Below, one piece after another: positions 1 through 7,940 of a stretch of DNA of 64,000 nt. The stretch is from contig NZ_OZ244997.1 in the NCBI RefSeq assembly GCF_965223285.1, positions 806,001 to 870,000 on the forward strand. Direction: 5' to 3'. The notes under the pieces were generated by a model. It did no database searches, was not told the DNA's origin, and saw nothing but the letters and a program-made list of their open reading frames with translations. Position numbers and translations under genes: made by a program. The stretch's first letter is position 1; every line of letters begins with the position of its first letter. Origin of the DNA: Leptofilum sp965223285. Lineage in GTDB: Bacteria; Chloroflexota; Anaerolineae; Promineifilales; Promineifilaceae.

Positions 1-188
1 GTTACTTGTGACGTTTTGAGATTGGGAATATCCAATTCGCTGTCGATTTCTAACATGGCTGATTCTGTGACCAAATCGACAAACGATTCCAGCGTGTTTT
101 TGTCAAGTGCTGTGAGGTCTAAATCTGATTGGGCGACGGCTTGCCACACACGGGCTTTTATACGTGCTTGTGCTTCTTGAATGGTCAT
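1..188 (-). CDS. Hypothetical protein, N-terminal part (runs off window)
   Basis: An open frame on the minus strand begins at the ATG at 186-188 and stays open to the window edge, giving about 62 residues beginning MTIQEAQARIK. A GGGAG ribosome-binding site lies about 7 bases upstream of the start. The visible part is acidic and probably helical (ALDKNTLESFVDLVTES). I do not recognise the family, and the rest of the gene is outside the window. Confidence 0.6.
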   Translation of the reverse strand, partial: MTIQEAQARIKARVWQAVAQSDLDLTALDKNTLESFVDLVTESAMLEIDSELDIPNLKTSQV

Positions 189-211
189 TACGGTTTCTCC
201 CTGAATTTCAT

Positions 212-324
212 GAAAAGTAATTTTCAACAAATATTTTGAATACCAGCCTAGCAAATGAAAATTACTTTCAGGAGAACAAAAAGAGCTAACAAGCGATTTG
301 ATTTCAAGTTACTTTTTGTTCTCC
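212..324. repeat. Two consecutive long inverted repeats
   Basis: The 320-base gap between the first two genes holds two hairpins. In the first, GAAAAGTAATTTTC (212-225) pairs with GAAAATTACTTTC (257-269), one mismatch. In the second, GGAGAACAAAAAG (271-283) pairs perfectly with CTTTTTGTTCTCC (312-324). The rest of the gap, 325-509, is AT-rich with no gene and probably holds the fmdB promoter. Confidence 0.75.
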
Positions 325-509
325 ACAAAATAGGCAACATGCTAACAAAAAACTAATGAAATGGTTGTAGCATAGTCGCCGTCTGGTTGTCAAATAAGAG
401 AACGGTCGTTAAAATAAAAAATCGCCCTTGTTATTGATACAATTTATTCGTTATGAGGGATGGGAACGGCCGTTTCCCAAGAAAATATAATTCGCTGGAA
501 GAAAGATAC

Positions 510-842
510 ATGCCAACTTATACGTACCGATGCAATAATTGTGAATACCAATTTGAAATTAAACAACGCATGGCTGACGATCCGCTGACGGATTGCCCGG
601 AGTGCGAAACCGATAATGCTTTACGCAAAGTGTTAAACTCTGTGGGGATTGTGTTTAAGGGAAGCGGTTTTTATGTAACTGATAGCCGTGGTAAGAAAAG
701 TGTGGCCAAGCCCTCCGCTAATGGCAATACGAGTGAAAATGGGAGCAGTGCCAAAGCGGATAGCAACGCCAAGGAAGGTTCCGACAGCAAAACTGAAAAG
801 GCTGTGGCCAATAAAGAAACAAGTAAGAAAACGGCCGCTTAA
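510..842 (+). CDS. FmdB family zinc ribbon protein
   Basis: A 110-residue protein with the FmdB/CxxC_CxxC_SSSS zinc ribbon at its N-terminus: MPTYTYRCNNC at residues 1-11, then CPEC, four cysteines able to hold one zinc. The middle KGSGFYVTDSRG matches the conserved tail of the family. The last 45 residues are a low-complexity Ser/Lys/Ala tail, probably disordered. The frame stays open upstream to 453, but the ATG at 510 gives the canonical family start and has GGAAGAAAG just before it. Family members are assumed to be regulatory or zinc-binding; the role is not established. The gene is monocistronic and followed by a strong terminator. Confidence 0.85.
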   Translation: MPTYTYRCNNCEYQFEIKQRMADDPLTDCPECETDNALRKVLNSVGIVFKGSGFYVTDSRGKKSVAKPSANGNTSENGSSAKADSNAKEGSDSKTEKAVANKETSKKTAA

Positions 843-887
843 GATTTTGCCTTGCGCGGGCCAAACGAACGCGCTCCTGTTGAAATA

Positions 888-922
888 AAAAAAGCCCGCT
901 CTCATCAAGCAGCGGGCTTTTC
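888..922. terminator. Bidirectional Rho-independent terminator
   Basis: AAAAGCCCGCT (890-900) and AGCGGGCTTTT (911-921) form a perfect 11-bp stem with a 10-base loop, with A and T runs on either side. It sits between the convergent fmdB gene and the minus-strand gene ending at 949, so it can serve both. Confidence 0.9.
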
Positions 923-948
923 GTTTGCTATTTGTCAAACGCTATTTG

Positions 949-1251
949 CTAAACCTGAAAGCCTCCCGTAGCAGGAATGACTTTCTGGCTAAAATTCTCC
1001 ACAAATCCTTGCAGCTTTTCGCTAAGTTGGTCCCAGTTGGGATCAGCCAAGGCAGACTGCATCTTTTCTGCAGAGTTGGCAATACCGCTGGCCAACTTTT
1101 GCTCACAATCTCCGTATTGGGTGTACCAAACCTGAATATCTTCAATGCCTAATTTATTTAACCCAGGAATAAACTCATGAACCAGAAATTCAAAATATTC
1201 AGATTCAGTTTCGGGGCGCACATCCCAACGCATTAAAATTTTGGCACTCAT
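949..1251 (-). CDS. Conserved hypothetical protein, possible dimeric alpha/beta barrel
   Basis: A 100-residue protein starting MSAKILMRWDVRPE. The ATG at 1249-1251 is preferred over an upstream GTG because GAGGTG lies at the right distance. The N-terminal strand followed by an acidic helix (ETESEYFEFLVHEFIP) and a second strand (DIQVWYTQYGD) resembles small dimeric alpha/beta-barrel proteins, but no specific family is recognised. It lies 8 bases downstream of the metallo-hydrolase gene and is probably co-transcribed with it. Confidence 0.65.
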   Translation of the reverse strand: MSAKILMRWDVRPETESEYFEFLVHEFIPGLNKLGIEDIQVWYTQYGDCEQKLASGIANSAEKMQSALADPNWDQLSEKLQGFVENFSQKVIPATGGFQV

Positions 1252-1259
1252 GATCACCT

Positions 1260-1889
1260 CTATATTTTCGGTGTCAGGATGACAGTCTCAGTTTCTTCTG
1301 GCAAGTTAGAGAGCGAAATTTTCAAACTGTCTTCTTCAGTAGGTTCAGTTACGCCCATTTCTTGCAGAAAGCGATCAATTTCTTCAAGCTCCAGCTTCAG
1401 CCCCGGCAATTTGTAATGCATAGGCACCACAATGTTTGGTTCTAACATAGATACAAGCTCAGAGGCCTGGGCGGCTGTTAGGCTGTTGCCGCCGCCAACT
1501 GGCAGAAGCAAAACGTTGACCTCTTCCAACGCTTCGATTTCTGTTTGGGAAGGGACTTTATCCAGATCGCCCAGGTGGGCGACTGTAAGGCCATCATAAT
1601 CGAAGAGGAAGATAACGTTGTTGTTGGCAGGGGCGGCACCTTTGGTAACAATGCCGGTAATGAAAACATTGCCAATTTCATACTCGCCCGGCCCATTTAG
1701 CTTGTGTTGCGCCCCGCTAACGGCCGTTACATAATTGTGTCCTTGCGCATCATGACTGACGGTAACAACATCTGCCTTTACTTTTAGCGTAGGTAGCCCC
1801 AATTTGCCGTTGTAGGGGTCTGTGACCACAGAAGCGTGTTTGCGTTCGTTTAGACGAAAGCAGCTTAATCCATACCAAATGATTTCCAT
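1260..1889 (-). CDS. MBL-fold metal-dependent hydrolase (UlaG-like)
   Basis: A 209-residue protein of the short beta-lactamase-superfamily type (PF13483-like). It begins MEIIWYGLSCFRL, typical of these proteins. Metal-ligand candidates are SHDAQGHN (degenerate HxHxDH, residues about 45-52), the Asp of HLGDLD (about 107) and the His of PMHYK (about 157). The central NGPGEYEIG and ITGI strands fit the family. The substrate is unknown. It is first in a two-gene unit with the small protein downstream and divergent from the gene starting at 1944. Confidence 0.8.
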   Translation of the reverse strand: MEIIWYGLSCFRLNERKHASVVTDPYNGKLGLPTLKVKADVVTVSHDAQGHNYVTAVSGAQHKLNGPGEYEIGNVFITGIVTKGAAPANNNVIFLFDYDGLTVAHLGDLDKVPSQTEIEALEEVNVLLLPVGGGNSLTAAQASELVSMLEPNIVVPMHYKLPGLKLELEEIDRFLQEMGVTEPTEEDSLKISLSNLPEETETVILTPKI

Positions 1890-1943
1890 AAAAATGTTCT
1901 CCTTGCAAGCCGCAATTATACCTGATAATTGGCCAAGCGGATA

Positions 1944-2732
1944 ATGTCTCAGCCAAATTTTGCCAGCGATTTTCGTGTGTTAGAGATGAACGGAGGTGCG
2001 GTGCAGGGTGAACGGCCGTTTGCTACCGCACCGCTCCAATTTCATTTGCCAGTTACCCAGGCGGGCTATGCCAACGCCCAAATTGACGACTGCGTGGGGC
2101 GACGCAAGGCGTATCCCTGGCGGCCAGGGACGCGGCTCAAGGTGTGCGCGCGCTTCTCTCATGAGGCAGAGGATTTGGTGGGGACGGCTGGATTTGGCTT
2201 CTGGAATGCCCCCTTTGGCGATCCGACTGTGCCTTGGCCTACACTGCCGCAAGCCACCTGGTTCTTCTTCGGTTCGCCGCCCAATGATTTGCCGCTAGCA
2301 CCAGCGGCACCGGGCTGTGGTTGGTTTGCCGCCACGCTGGACGCTACAACATGGCGGGCAGTGCGGTTGGCACCGCTGGCTCCTGCTGTGCTGCTAATGA
2401 ACCAGTTCACCAGCCTGCGGCAAAAAGTGTGGCCGTGGGTGCAGCATAATTTGCAAATTTCTTTCCAACCCATCCAGGAAACCATGATGGACTGGCACGA
2501 TTATCAGTTGAATTGGGGCAAAGCTGGCTGTGAATTTTTTATAGACGGCCGTCTCATTCACCGAACCCCCTTTAGCCCGCGTGGGCCACTGGGGTTTGTT
2601 TGCTGGATGGATAATCAATATATGGTGGCGACGGCAAACGGCCGTTTCCGTTGGGGGACATTGCCGGTCTCAACCCCGCAATTTTTAGCAGTTGATAATT
2701 TGCATATTGAGACAATTCGCGTGGGAGAATAA
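1944..2732 (+). CDS. Hypothetical protein, possible concanavalin-like fold
   Basis: A 262-residue protein without signal peptide or membrane segment. The ATG at 1944 is chosen over a TTG at 1929. The sequence is rich in Trp and Pro, and the C-terminal part (DWHDYQLNWGKAGCEFFIDG, then GFVCWMDNQYM) resembles the jelly-roll strands of GH16/LamG-type domains, where the same W..Y...W......DG pattern is common. No catalytic ExDxxE motif is visible, so enzyme activity cannot be claimed. It is divergently transcribed from the metallo-hydrolase 54 bases away. Confidence 0.6.
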   Translation: MSQPNFASDFRVLEMNGGAVQGERPFATAPLQFHLPVTQAGYANAQIDDCVGRRKAYPWRPGTRLKVCARFSHEAEDLVGTAGFGFWNAPFGDPTVPWPTLPQATWFFFGSPPNDLPLAPAAPGCGWFAATLDATTWRAVRLAPLAPAVLLMNQFTSLRQKVWPWVQHNLQISFQPIQETMMDWHDYQLNWGKAGCEFFIDGRLIHRTPFSPRGPLGFVCWMDNQYMVATANGRFRWGTLPVSTPQFLAVDNLHIETIRVGE

Positions 2733-2739
2733 AGATCCA

Positions 2740-2918
2740 GGACTTACACAGTGAAGACTACAAAAGTCTTGTTCTCTCTGGAATTTACATCATTTAACCC
2801 CAGACTTTTGTAATTTAGTTAGGGCAAATGCGTAAGTCCAAAATCAATGATTACGCAGAACTTGTCCTGAGCTTGCCGAAGGATTGAATAGACAAAAATC
2901 TGGAGAATCTGCGTAATC
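2740..2918. repeat. Nested intergenic inverted repeats
   Basis: GGACTTAC (2740-2747) pairs with GTAAGTCC (2832-2839). Inside it ACAAAAGTCT (2760-2769) pairs with AGACTTTTGT (2802-2811). Directly after, GATTACGCAGA (2849-2859) pairs with TCTGCGTAATC (2908-2918). The last word family recurs at 27190-27238. Located between convergent genes, so a terminator role is possible, but there are no T-tracts. Confidence 0.75.
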
Positions 2919-2933
2919 TGCTGATAAAAATTG

Positions 2934-3953
2934 CTAACTTGGCAGAGTCCGCTCTTTGGGCCAGTTGCGGCCGACATTTTTTTGCATCTTTTCCAGATAC
3001 GCTTTTTCCAGATCGATGCCGGTGTAATTGGCTAGCTTGAGCGTGTAGGCGAGCAAATCAGCCAGTTCGCTGCGCAGCTTGGCTCGGTGACTGTCGATGG
3101 CGAGTTGATGGGCTTCCTGGGCGGTACGGCCGTCTGCCATGAACCGCTTGCCATCCCCCCAAATTTTCACCAACTCTTTCGCAATTTCCCCCATTTCCTC
3201 CGTCAGCAAAATGTAGTTGAAGAATAGATCGGGGTCGAACCCTTTGCTGCTGTCTAACTGGCGGTGGAATGCTTGATAGTCTGGCAAACGGCCGTTTTGC
3301 AGCAAAGTGAGCGGCGTGTCGGCAGGGGGACGGCTGGGAGCTTGCTCCGCCAGGGTTTTATTGATGAGATCAGCCACATGGTCGAGATCGTCTGGATTAG
3401 AAAGATAATCGAGTTGGTTGACGTTGACGGTGAGTACGGCCGTCTCCTGCACATTGCTCAACCACGCCTCATACGCTGCCGCCAGTTGACTGATGTAGTT
3501 GGGATCCATGTCGCGTTCATACGGCCGATCCCGCAGCGCAATGCGACGCATAATCACATCATGATCCGCTTGCAGGTAGACGATGAGGTCTGGTTTGGGG
3601 ATTTTTTCACCGAGGGCAGCATGAACACGGCCGTACATGGCCAGCTCATCATCTTTCAGGTTGAGCCAGGCAAATAGCTCATCTTTGGCAAAGGTGTAAT
3701 CAGAGATGAGCATTCCCGTTTTTAGCTTGCGTGGCACCGCCTCATGCTGCTGATGGTAGCGACTGAGCAAAAAGAAAAGCTGCGTCTGAAACGCCAAGCT
3801 GTCCCGATCCTGGTAAAAGCCAGCCAAAAACGGATTTTCTTCAAAAACCTCTAGCAGCACGTCGGCGTTTTCAAACTTACTTTGCAGCAAGCGGGTCAGC
3901 GTGGTTTTGCCTACGCCAATAACTCCTTCAATAGCAACGAATTTATGATCCAT
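2934..3953 (-). CDS. Deoxynucleoside kinase fused to MazG-like pyrophosphohydrolase
   Basis: A 339-residue two-domain protein. Residues 1-205 are a deoxynucleoside kinase: P-loop GVIGVGKTT (10-18), the YTFAKDELFA segment and an Arg-rich lid (RIALRDRPYERD). Residues 235-335 are an all-alpha MazG-type NTP pyrophosphohydrolase: LLTEEMGEIAKEL supplies the ExxE metal ligands and SELADLLAYTLKLAN the ExxD ligands. A Pro-rich linker joins them. Kinases of this family phosphorylate deoxynucleosides; MazG-like enzymes hydrolyse NTPs or dNTPs to NMP plus PPi. The fusion suggests one chain that both makes and polices nucleotide pools. The Nudix gene lies 2 bases upstream, so the two are one operon. Confidence 0.85.
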   Translation of the reverse strand: MDHKFVAIEGVIGVGKTTLTRLLQSKFENADVLLEVFEENPFLAGFYQDRDSLAFQTQLFFLLSRYHQQHEAVPRKLKTGMLISDYTFAKDELFAWLNLKDDELAMYGRVHAALGEKIPKPDLIVYLQADHDVIMRRIALRDRPYERDMDPNYISQLAAAYEAWLSNVQETAVLTVNVNQLDYLSNPDDLDHVADLINKTLAEQAPSRPPADTPLTLLQNGRLPDYQAFHRQLDSSKGFDPDLFFNYILLTEEMGEIAKELVKIWGDGKRFMADGRTAQEAHQLAIDSHRAKLRSELADLLAYTLKLANYTGIDLEKAYLEKMQKNVGRNWPKERTLPS

Positions 3954-3955
3954 TC

Positions 3956-4429
3956 TTAAAACTCTTCCCGAATAAATGTGATTTCCTGGTTTGTAAAAGC
4001 ATCTGCAATTCGTAGTTGATCAATAGATCGCATTTTCAGGCCCTGAATTTCCCCTTGGGCAAAAAAACGGACATCCAATGTTTCATTGCCTGTTGTTAAT
4101 TCACCGCTTAGCGATTTTGCGGCGAAATGCAAAATGGTAAGCTGCCAACGGTTGCCATCAGAATATTTCAGCAGAAGATGCGGGTTGGTGTATACGCTAA
4201 TTAAACGTTGAACCTGAATACGAAGCCCTGTTTCTTCTAGAACTTCACGGGCACAGGCCTCTGTTAAGCTCTCGCCAGCTTCCATGTAGCCGCCAGGAAC
4301 CGCCCAAAGACCGTTATCTGCGCGTCTTATCAAGAGAATTTGATTTTGATCGTCAAAGACGGCCGCTGAACAACCAATTGCTAATCGTCCTTGTTTGCCA
4401 ACGCGCTCCCCTCGAATAATCTTTACCAC
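3956..4429 (-). CDS. Nudix hydrolase
   Basis: A 157-residue Nudix-fold protein with a complete Nudix box at residues 46-68 (GGYMEAGESLTEACAREVLE then ETG), including the REVLEE metal-binding core. The family hydrolyses nucleoside diphosphates linked to another moiety. The N-terminal strand GCSAAVFDDQNQILLIRR is typical of MutT/ADP-ribose-type members; the substrate cannot be read from sequence. The start is a GTG at 4427-4429. The gene is 2 bases upstream of the kinase-MazG fusion and about 20 bases downstream of the NTP-transferase gene, forming a nucleotide-related operon. Confidence 0.85.
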   Translation of the reverse strand: MVKIIRGERVGKQGRLAIGCSAAVFDDQNQILLIRRADNGLWAVPGGYMEAGESLTEACAREVLEETGLRIQVQRLISVYTNPHLLLKYSDGNRWQLTILHFAAKSLSGELTTGNETLDVRFFAQGEIQGLKMRSIDQLRIADAFTNQEITFIREEF

Positions 4430-4449
4430 ATGGCCCTACACTTTTGCAT

Positions 4450-5235
4450 TTATTGTTCCTCTCTGGATTTAATATCAGCTCGTAGTAGTTCTACCTGCTC
4501 CGGCTTGTCGGCATCCATGGCGATTTCTGCATGGGGGTTGTGCAAAACTTGACACGGCCGTCCTGTAATGCGAAAAGCAGCCTCTTCAATGTCAGCGAAG
4601 CTAAGTCGGCGTAGCAAAAATTTGAGCAAAAAGCGGAAGCCCACCACGCGGGCAAGCTGCCAGGCGTGCTTGCGGGCGTTGGTGAGTGCTTCCCAAATGT
4701 CGCGGTTTGTATCCGACAAATCGGCCTGGATGAGCGTAAGGTCGCCGCCCGCAATAAGCCCATCTTTTAGCTTGACGTAGGTGCGGTTGGAGTTGGGAAA
4801 GCGGGCTTCCAGCGTCGCCTTGTCCACAAAGTTGTACACCATGCCTTTGTCGTATGGCGCACAATTTTCAATGAACGCATCTACAATTTCCGGGGTAAGC
4901 GTGGGGATGTCAGCGGAGCAGACCATCACCAGGTTGGTTTTTGGGTGCAGTTCACGCATCTTGGCAATGCCCCCCAGCGCATTTTTGAGCATACTGCCAA
5001 AATCTGGCGTGTGGTGGACGGGCCTTTGGAAGGTCATGCCTTGGTCGTTGCCCAGCCCAACAACTACAATTTCACCGATGCTTTGCGACTCTTGGAGGGC
5101 ATCGATGACGCGCTCTAGCATGGTACGGCCGTTCATGTCCAGCAGTGCTTTGCTTTTTCCTTGTGTCATTTCATACAGTGGGTCGCCCGGTTGGGGCAGC
5201 CCCCCGGCCAAAACGACGCAGTTTATAATTGTCAC
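4450..5235 (-). CDS. MobA-like nucleotidyltransferase family protein
   Basis: A 261-residue protein with an NTP_transf_3 fold: VVLAGG at residues 7-12, the substrate loop GKSKALLDMNG, and MVCSADIPTLTPE as the metal-binding acidic segment. The family transfers a nucleotide from NTP to a phosphate acceptor (GTP:molybdopterin or CTP:sugar/polyol phosphate). Unlike canonical MobA, the loop after LAGG is expanded (LPQPGDPLYEM), and the C-terminal 80 residues are not typical of MobA, so the acceptor is open. It precedes the Nudix and kinase-MazG genes on the same strand. Confidence 0.75.
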   Translation of the reverse strand: MTIINCVVLAGGLPQPGDPLYEMTQGKSKALLDMNGRTMLERVIDALQESQSIGEIVVVGLGNDQGMTFQRPVHHTPDFGSMLKNALGGIAKMRELHPKTNLVMVCSADIPTLTPEIVDAFIENCAPYDKGMVYNFVDKATLEARFPNSNRTYVKLKDGLIAGGDLTLIQADLSDTNRDIWEALTNARKHAWQLARVVGFRFLLKFLLRRLSFADIEEAAFRITGRPCQVLHNPHAEIAMDADKPEQVELLRADIKSREEQ

Positions 5236-5256
5236 CCAATTTTCTCCTAAGTTGAT

Positions 5257-5318
5257 AGCGGCTGGTGGTTAGTGATTGGTTGCCAGTATAAGCGACTAGC
5301 CACTAACCACCAGCCACT
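5257..5318. repeat. Hairpin repeat, TAGTGGCTGGTGG family
   Basis: AGCGGCTGGTGGTTAGTG (5257-5274) pairs with CACTAACCACCAGCCACT (5301-5318), one mismatch over 18 bp. The right arm includes the first bases of the stop codon of the gene ending at 5317. Related copies are at 6228-6300, 35985-36033 and 63650-63708. Confidence 0.85.
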
Positions 5319-6216
5319 AACTTAAACTATGCACAGTTGGTTTTAGGTTGAGTTCAGCTAGCATTTCATTCAGTTCGTCGTTGGTGAGGGGGCGATTTTT
5401 GCCGGAGACGGCCGTAATTGCCGCTTCCATCATGTTGGTGCCAAAGGAACGGCCGTCCAGCACCGGCGTGGTGGTAAGCACATGCGTTACGCCGCGCTGC
5501 TTGAAGAGCTGCATATCTTTGGGCGTGGTCGTGTTGGTGACAATTACCTTGCCTGTTAAATCGTCTGGCATGTGCTGCTTAATGTAGTGGCAATCTCCCC
5601 CGATGACAGTTGCCCACTCGTACCACTTTGTAAACTTAGGGATTATTTGATCCTGCTTGTCGCCCGTGGGGTAAAGCACGCTGATGGGTAGCTTGGTCGC
5701 CGGAGCGGCTAGCAGCTTGGCCACCTTCTGGAACGTGCTAAATTTACGAATGGCGATGGGAATGCCTAGCGCAAACATGAGATCGCCAAACACAATCTCA
5801 TACCCTTGGGCTACAAACGATTTGGTCATGCCGTACCGGTCGATGGCGGCCGTGAGCAGGACGCGCCCTTGCGCGTAGGCGGCCCCCAGTTCAGCCACGA
5901 GCGTTTGGGCGGCATAGGCTTCCAGCGTGTTTTTGAGGCCGCTGCCGTCTACAACAGGCGTCTGCTTTACACCTTGAATCAATTTGTGGGCAGCGGAGAT
6001 GTTCCACGTTTTTTCCTCCATCTTGATCCACAAATCAATCCCGCCGACGCCCAGGCAATCCACCTGCCCATCCAGCTCGGTGAAGAGAGCGGTGGCTTTG
6101 GCGATGTCGCCATCCGTGCCGCGCCGCTCCACGCTGACGCGCTGGCCGAGTAGCTCAATTTCTACTTTTTTGTCTCGTTCGGAACTGCCTAAACTGACAC
6201 TGACGGCATGTTTCAT
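5317..6216 (-). CDS. Conserved Chloroflexota protein, quinate 5-dehydrogenase-like annotation
   Basis: A 299-residue cytoplasmic protein beginning MKHAVSVSLGSSERDKKVE. The ATG at 6214-6216 has GGAG about 7 bases upstream; the 20 extra upstream codons fall in an intergenic repeat and are unlikely to be used. The sequence is a mix of Rossmann-like segments (VDCLGVGGIDLWI, GKVIVTNTTTPKDMQLFKQRG). From memory, similar Chloroflexi proteins are annotated as quinate 5-dehydrogenase, but I see no convincing dinucleotide-binding signature, so the catalytic claim is weak. Confidence 0.5.
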   Translation of the reverse strand: MKHAVSVSLGSSERDKKVEIELLGQRVSVERRGTDGDIAKATALFTELDGQVDCLGVGGIDLWIKMEEKTWNISAAHKLIQGVKQTPVVDGSGLKNTLEAYAAQTLVAELGAAYAQGRVLLTAAIDRYGMTKSFVAQGYEIVFGDLMFALGIPIAIRKFSTFQKVAKLLAAPATKLPISVLYPTGDKQDQIIPKFTKWYEWATVIGGDCHYIKQHMPDDLTGKVIVTNTTTPKDMQLFKQRGVTHVLTTTPVLDGRSFGTNMMEAAITAVSGKNRPLTNDELNEMLAELNLKPTVHSLS

Positions 6217-6227
6217 TGTTTCTCCGA

Positions 6228-6300
6228 GGTGGCTAGTGGTTGGTTGCTGGTGGCTGGTAGCTACGTTTTCCGGCAACTAGCCACTAACCCCAGCCACTGT
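6228..6300. repeat. Imperfect inverted repeat, TAGTGGCTGGTGG family
   Basis: The left part GTGGCTAGTGGTTGGTTGC and the right part GCAACTAGCCACTAACC with CCAGCCAC are imperfect reverse complements. The element lies between the subtilase stop and the start of the next gene; its left arm overlaps the leader just upstream of the GGAG ribosome-binding site. Confidence 0.7.
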
Positions 6301-6319
6301 TTTCCCAAATTTTACCGGA

Positions 6320-7903
6320 TTATTCGGCGATGGAAAGTGGCAGGTACGTTTTGTGGGGGAATTGTGGAAGGATAGCGTTAAAGGCGTGAATACGGCCGTA
6401 GCCATACACATGATTCGGCACATCATTTGGCCCATCGCCGCCGCAGCCCTGAGAGCTTGTTAGCGGAACGGCCGTCTCTTGAATCAAGGCCTCGATAGCA
6501 TCCACATCCCCCGCCAAACTGGGGTTGGCCGAGATGAGCAGCGCCACCAGCCCGGCCACGTGCGGCCCTGCCATGCTTGTGCCGGACTTAACGCCGTAAA
6601 ATGCGTTAGGCGTTGTGGAGCGTATGCCCACCCCAGGAGCCGAGATGTTTGGTTTGAGACCCCCATCAAAGGTGGATGGCCCCCGGCTGCTTGAGTTCGC
6701 AATAAGATCGTTTATGTCTGTAGAACCAACCGTGAAAGAGGCTGGATAGGTAGCGGCAGGATTTTGTACCGTGTTGCAGCCGGCTAGCCCTCCGTTACCT
6801 GCGGAGTGGACAGTTACAATGCCCGCTGCTCGCACATTGTTAACGACGCTTTCCAAAATGCCAGGTGAGCAGCCTTCGCTGGGCGGGCAGCCCCACGAAT
6901 TGTTGATGACGTGAGGGGCCATCGCTGGATTACCCTCGGTCATTGGGTCACCACCGAGAGGGTAAGGTGCCACAAACCATTCGTAGCATTCCGTGTAGCT
7001 GGCGGGCGTGCCGTCGCCCTCATTCATATTGCGGCAGCCAATCCATTGTGCGCCAGGTGCCACACCAATGGCGTTGGTTGCCGCGTGGGGCCAGCCCTCG
7101 GCCGTTGGTGCCAAATCATTGCCCACCAAGATGCCCATCGTGTGTGTGCCGTGGGAATCGTCATCGCACGGTTCAGGGGAGTTTCCCAGGCAGTCGCTAT
7201 TGTTCACCGAAATGGCGTCGTGCCAATTGTAGTTGTGGTTGGCAGCTACGCCGTCCCAGCCGCGATATTGGTTGATAAGGGCGGGGTGATCCCAGTCGTA
7301 GCCTGTGTCTTGCCCGCCGATGACCACGCCTTGCCCGGTAAAGCCTGCCGCCCAGGCCAAATCTGCCCCGATGTGGCTGATGTTCCATTCAATACCGCTG
7401 GCACCATCAACGGCCGTTTCCCGCAACGCACCTTCACTTTCTGGCGGCAACACATCCAGCACCACTTTGGGATTGGCATAAAGCATGGCCACGTCGCTGC
7501 GCTGGGCAAGGGTGGCCACCACGCCTGGGCTGCTGCGTACCCAAACCATGTTGGTTATCCAGAACGGCCGTACTTCTGCCACTCCCAATTCATCCAGTTG
7601 TGCCAAAAGCGGAGCTTGGGTTTGCTGGGCAACGGCCGTTAGCTGTTGGTACACAAATGTGCCTCTGGCCGTCTTGTCGGCAATCTCTGCCGCCGCTGAC
7701 AAATCGGCTTGCACACTCATCTGCACCAAAAACTCTATTTGCGTGTTTGTGTTCGCCTCTGGCTTGGCTTGAAACTGATCCAGTAAAAAAGGATCAACCT
7801 TCCCCCACCAATCCGGCTCCGCCCCCGCCTGCCTGCCAAAAAACAGAACGATGACAATGAGACCAAAAATTGTAGAAAGCAGTTTCGTCTGTCCGAAAAC
7901 CAT
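6320..7903 (-). CDS. Secreted subtilisin-like serine protease (S8 family)
   Basis: A 527-residue exported protease. Residues 1-28 are a signal peptide (hydrophobic FGLIVIVLFF, cleavage after GRQAGA). Residues about 50-150 look like an inhibitor-type propeptide. The S8 catalytic triad is complete: Asp about 198 (GGQDTGYDWDHP), His about 252 (DDSHGTHTMGILVG) and Ser about 442 (SGTSMAGPHVAGL), with the oxyanion Asn in NNSWGCP. The large insert after the His, rich in Cys, Pro and Gly, is typical of bacterial extracellular S8 proteases. The C-terminus is FPHKTYLPLSIAE; a YLPL-type ending is a possible sorting or processing tag in this lineage. The start codon lies inside a TTAATGG repeat. Confidence 0.9.
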   Translation of the reverse strand: MVFGQTKLLSTIFGLIVIVLFFGRQAGAEPDWWGKVDPFLLDQFQAKPEANTNTQIEFLVQMSVQADLSAAAEIADKTARGTFVYQQLTAVAQQTQAPLLAQLDELGVAEVRPFWITNMVWVRSSPGVVATLAQRSDVAMLYANPKVVLDVLPPESEGALRETAVDGASGIEWNISHIGADLAWAAGFTGQGVVIGGQDTGYDWDHPALINQYRGWDGVAANHNYNWHDAISVNNSDCLGNSPEPCDDDSHGTHTMGILVGNDLAPTAEGWPHAATNAIGVAPGAQWIGCRNMNEGDGTPASYTECYEWFVAPYPLGGDPMTEGNPAMAPHVINNSWGCPPSEGCSPGILESVVNNVRAAGIVTVHSAGNGGLAGCNTVQNPAATYPASFTVGSTDINDLIANSSSRGPSTFDGGLKPNISAPGVGIRSTTPNAFYGVKSGTSMAGPHVAGLVALLISANPSLAGDVDAIEALIQETAVPLTSSQGCGGDGPNDVPNHVYGYGRIHAFNAILPQFPHKTYLPLSIAE

Positions 7904-7938
7904 TAACCATTAACCATTAATTATTCACCATTCACAAT
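7901..7938. repeat. TTAACCATTAACCATT and TTCACAATTC repeat words
   Basis: A run of ATTAACC units followed by TTCACCATTCACAATTC separates the nadE stop from the subtilase start, and the subtilase ATG itself falls in it. The same TTCACAATTC words appear inside the crtI2 coding sequence at 25030-25068. Confidence 0.7.
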
Positions 7939-7940
7939 TC

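Noticed and set aside
6911..7642. 243-residue open frame on the plus strand
   Set aside because: It is antisense to the complete subtilase, whose triad and signal peptide are in the minus frame; composition is typical of a shadow frame.
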